Under the pieces are notes generated by a model. The model made no database searches. It saw only the letters and a list, made by a program, of their open reading frames with translations, and had not been told where the DNA came from. A stretch of 6,831 bases of DNA from Ruminococcus sp. (lineage in GTDB: Bacteria > Bacillota > Clostridia > Oscillospirales > Ruminococcaceae), in the NCBI GenBank assembly GCA_024697705.1, contig JAILFF010000202.1:1-6831 (forward strand), in the 5' to 3' direction. Positions 4,257 to 6,831 of this stretch are shown one piece after another. A program made the position numbers and the translations under genes. Within the stretch, counting starts at the first letter, position 1. Each line of letters opens with the position of its first letter.

Positions 4257-6831
4257 TTTAACGTGACCCCCTTTACTCCGCGCTTTTTGGAGCGCGGGTC
4301 GATCTGCTTAAGGACGAATTTCAGTATCAGCGAGATTATCCACGCGAGAATGAAGTAGATCACCGCCGTAACGATCAGCGGGAAGAACGCTTCGTAGGTT
4401 CTGCTGCGGATAATGTCGGACATTTTCGTCAAGTCCTGAATGGCTATGTAGCCCACTATCGAGGTGTTTTTCAGCAGTGAGATTATCTCGCCGCGGTAGA
4501 CGGGCAGCTGCCTTACCGCCGCCTGCGGGAAGATGAAGCGGAAGAACGACTGATTCTCGGAGAAGCCGAGCGCCAGCGCCGCCTCACGCTGACCGCCGTC
4601 GATGCTCTCGATGCCGGAACGCAGTATCTCGGAAACGTAAGCGCCGAAGTTCAGCGAGAAGCCAATGACCGCTACCCACATCGCCGCCATGCCCGATTTC
4701 CCGAAGATAACGTAGTAGAGTATCATCAGCAGAACGACCATCGGCGTGCCTTGCAGAAGCTTTACATAAATATCGCAGATCTTGCCGGAAAGAACGCTGT
4801 CCGCACGTCTGAACAGGCATATCAGGAACGCCAGTATCGAACCGCAGATCACGGACAAGACCGTGATAATGCAGGTAGTCCCGATGCCTTCGAGTATCAG
4901 CTTGTATCTGTCCTCGCGCACGAAATTCTTGTTGAAGCTTTCCTTTATGTCTTCGATAAAGCTTGTCTTTTCGGGGGTGTCGTCGGTGTTTTCCGAAACC
5001 GTATCAAGCTTGAGCGGATACCTGCTTTCGGAGACCATAAGCGTGTTCTGCATGGTGTAGATAGGGTCGGAGAAATCTATCTTTTCGGCGCGTTCGGGAG
5101 TCACGTTCAGGTTCGAGAAAATGCAGTCTATCTCGCTTGATCCCGCGGCGGTGATTATTCCCGAGAAGTTATATATACGGTATTCGATCTTCGCGTTCAT
5201 ATACAGCGCAAAACGCTTTACGAGTTCGAGCTCGAAGCCCGTCAGTTTTTCCCCGATGTAGAAGCTGTACGGCTCGATAGTGCCCGTCGTGCCGACAACT
5301 ATCGTCATTTCGGGAGATTCGGGGTCGGGTATATCGGGCATTTCGTAATTCTTTTCCTTAGTCCAGCGATCAAGCATTTCGTCAATGGTGCCGTCCTTGC
5401 GAAGCTCCGCAAGAAAAGCGTTGATCTTACCTTTCAGATCGGGTATGGAGGAACTGCGCGAAATACCGACCGCAACGTTGATGTCGTCGCCGAGATTGCC
5501 GTTAAGCAGGCGCACGCCCGAAAATCCCGAGTCGATAGATACCTGCATACGCAGACGGTCATAGCAAAAGGCGTCGAGCTTGCCGAGCCTGACCGATTCA
5601 TAAGCGGAAAACTCGTCGTCAAAGAACAGTAATTTCGCGTTCGGCAACAACTGCTCAACTGCATACATTGACGAAGCTCCCGTAGGCACACCGATGGTGT
5701 ACTCCGATTTGTTGAAGCTGAGAGGATCAATGTCGCTTGAAGCGTCGGAGGAGGACGTTTTTTCCTTTCTGACAACCGACACCGCTTCGCCTGTGTAGTA
5801 AACGTCCGAGAAATCAACGCTCTGCGCACGTTCTTCGGTTATCATGATAGTACCCGAAGCAATATCGTAAGTGCCGCCCGCGATACCCGGGATAAGCCCC
5901 GCGAAATCGGCGTTGTCTATCCGCAGACCGTAACCGTATTCTTTGCAGAAACGCGCCACGATGTCAGCTTCAAGACCCGCGTTTTGTCCGTCCTTGATGT
6001 AGGAATAGGGCTGCATGGTCGAAGCGGTTATATAACGCAGAGTTGTTGAACCGCTGTCAAGTCCCGAAAAATCTATGGTCTTTTTGCTTTCGTCGGTGCC
6101 GAACCATGTATCAACTATCTCATCGTAGGTGCCGTCGGCGTGAAGCTTTGCAAGAAATTCGTTCATCTGATCGCGCAGCTTGTTTTCGCCGTCGCATTTC
6201 TTGAACGCGAATCCGTAGGGGATCTCCATGAATATTTCATTAAGATAGGTAAGCGAGCTGTCCGCAGCCATGAAGTCCTCCGCAGAAGATTTCGGGCAAG
6301 TGAATGCGTCTATTTTTCCCCCGCTAAGCGCAATAGCGAGATCGGGCTGCGAATTGTACTGCAATATCTCCGCTTCGGGGTAGCGTTCGCGGATCATTAT
6401 CTCGTAAAGACCGCCCGTGATAGCACCGATCTTGCCGTTTGCAGCGTAATAGCCGAGAGTTCTGTCCTCGACCGCCTGAGGAGCGGCTGCCGTCTGCACA
6501 GAGGAAAGGTTTTCCTTTCTGACAACCGACACCGCTTCGCCCGTGTAGTAAACGTCCGAGAAATCAACGCTCTGCGCACGTTCTTCGGTTATCATGATAG
6601 TACCCGAAGCAATATCGTAAGTGCCGCCCGCGATACCCGGGATAAGCCCCGCGAAATCGGCGTTGTCTATCCGTAGACCGTAGCCGTATTCTTTGCAGAA
6701 ACGCGCCACGATGTCGGCTTCAAGACCCGCGTTTTGTCCGTCCTTGATGTAGGAATAGGGCTGCATGGTCGAAGCGGTTATATAACGCAGAGTTGTTGAA
6801 CCGCTGTCAAGTCCCGAAAAATCTATGGTCT
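4253..6831 (-). CDS. Amino-acid ABC importer: tandem solute-binding modules fused to HisM/GlnP-type permease, partial at 5' end
   Basis: The frame is open through the right edge, so the Met codon at 6766 is internal and the true start, signal peptide and possible earlier modules lie outside. Residues are numbered here from that Met. Module 1 (before 1 to about 223) and module 2 (about 244-471) are complete type 3 solute-binding domains (SBP_bac_3). Module 3 (about 487-583) has only the first half of such a domain. All three keep the carboxylate-binding Arg in TEER/TPER (63, 313, 559). A linker (584-620) leads to the permease: about five membrane segments (627-652, 664-689, 693-714, 765-783, 793-818) and the EAA loop GGQREAALALG (724-734), where the ATPase docks. 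GlnP of lactic acid bacteria has a similar two-receptor fusion, so the modules should sit outside the membrane and feed one channel. The stop TGA overlaps the ATPase ATG. Ligand is unknown; a polar amino acid is the family expectation. Confidence 0.93.
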   Translation of the reverse strand, partial: TIDFSGLDSGSTTLRYITASTMQPYSYIKDGQNAGLEADIVARFCKEYGYGLRIDNADFAGLIPGIAGGTYDIASGTIMITEERAQSVDFSDVYYTGEAVSVVRKENLSSVQTAAAPQAVEDRTLGYYAANGKIGAITGGLYEIMIRERYPEAEILQYNSQPDLAIALSGGKIDAFTCPKSSAEDFMAADSSLTYLNEIFMEIPYGFAFKKCDGENKLRDQMNEFLAKLHADGTYDEIVDTWFGTDESKKTIDFSGLDSGSTTLRYITASTMQPYSYIKDGQNAGLEADIVARFCKEYGYGLRIDNADFAGLIPGIAGGTYDIASGTIMITEERAQSVDFSDVYYTGEAVSVVRKEKTSSSDASSDIDPLSFNKSEYTIGVPTGASSMYAVEQLLPNAKLLFFDDEFSAYESVRLGKLDAFCYDRLRMQVSIDSGFSGVRLLNGNLGDDINVAVGISRSSSIPDLKGKINAFLAELRKDGTIDEMLDRWTKEKNYEMPDIPDPESPEMTIVVGTTGTIEPYSFYIGEKLTGFELELVKRFALYMNAKIEYRIYNFSGIITAAGSSEIDCIFSNLNVTPERAEKIDFSDPIYTMQNTLMVSESRYPLKLDTVSENTDDTPEKTSFIEDIKESFNKNFVREDRYKLILEGIGTTCIITVLSVICGSILAFLICLFRRADSVLSGKICDIYVKLLQGTPMVVLLMILYYVIFGKSGMAAMWVAVIGFSLNFGAYVSEILRSGIESIDGGQREAALALGFSENQSFFRFIFPQAAVRQLPVYRGEIISLLKNTSIVGYIAIQDLTKMSDIIRSRTYEAFFPLIVTAVIYFILAWIISLILKFVLKQIDPRSKKRGVKGVTLK
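5760..6081 (-). repeat. Direct repeat copy in module 2 of the importer gene
   Basis: This is the partner of 6510-6831 at an offset of exactly 750 bases (250 codons). The four differences (5792/6542, 5924/6674, 5933/6683, 5966/6716) are all third-codon-position and silent (Thr, Leu, Gly, Ala). Beyond 5760 the two modules diverge completely, into KTSSSDAS here and NLSSVQTA in the other copy. Confidence 0.95.
6510..6831 (-). repeat. Direct repeat copy in module 1 of the importer gene, runs off window edge
   Basis: These 322 bases match 5760-6081 with four differences and the same orientation and reading frame. The copy encodes the module linker (TIDFSGLDSG) and the first 85 residues of binding module 1, ending at VVRKE. 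The left boundary is sharp at 6510. The right boundary is not seen because the window ends inside the repeat. Confidence 0.95.

Noticed and set aside
3426..4358. Plus-strand open frame of 310 codons opposite the ATPase
   Set aside because: The minus strand encodes a complete set of ABC motifs here, and the plus product shows no family features.
5434..6579. Two minus-strand short frames with a similar start (MRRALISRTFTT)
   Set aside because: The similarity is only the 750-bp DNA repeat read in the wrong frame; both lie inside the solute-binding gene.
6140..6676. Plus-strand open frame of 178 codons opposite the binding modules
   Set aside because: It is antisense to conserved solute-binding domains and has no supporting motif or ribosome binding site.
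6764..6766. Met codon at 6766 as the true start of the importer gene
   Set aside because: The frame continues upstream to the edge and encodes the same linker and strand that precede module 2; the Met lies inside the first beta strand region and has no ribosome binding site or signal peptide.

Overview
The window reads as chromosome of a Gram-positive gut or rumen Firmicute, most likely a fibre-degrading Ruminococcus or close relative in the Oscillospiraceae. The clues are a secreted plant-cell-wall esterase carrying a type I dockerin, consensus housekeeping-type promoter and GGAGG ribosome binding sites, and an amino-acid ABC importer whose solute-binding domains are fused to the permease, which is common in Gram-positives. 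The species call is inference.

All three genes lie on the minus strand. From right to left: (1) positions 6831-4253, the 3' part of a long gene (open at the right edge) for an amino-acid importer subunit made of tandem extracellular solute-binding modules followed by a HisM/GlnP-type permease; (2) positions 4256-3123, its ATPase, overlapping the permease stop by ATGA; (3) an intrinsic terminator at about 3104-3065 and an AT-rich intergenic region with palindromes and a very strong-looking promoter; (4) positions 2763-1, a secreted multidomain esterase, open at the left edge.

The importer genes form one translationally coupled unit: the solute-binding modules would catch a polar amino acid outside the cell, the fused permease would pass it through the membrane, and the ATPase would drive transport. 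Two features are unusual. A segment of at least 322 bp recurs 750 bp apart inside the binding-module gene, with only four differences, all silent. The ATPase has a C-terminal extension of about 130 residues that resembles a degenerate RsbW/GHKL-type domain.

The esterase reads as signal peptide, beta-rich N-terminal module, SGNH/GDSL esterase, ricin-type CBM13, dockerin, two CBM35/CBM6-like modules, and then the start of a second SGNH esterase cut off by the window edge. It is probably a cellulosomal pectin (rhamnogalacturonan) deacetylase. It has its own promoter and lies beyond the importer's terminator, so the two units look transcriptionally separate. I see no RNA genes, mobile elements or CRISPR arrays.
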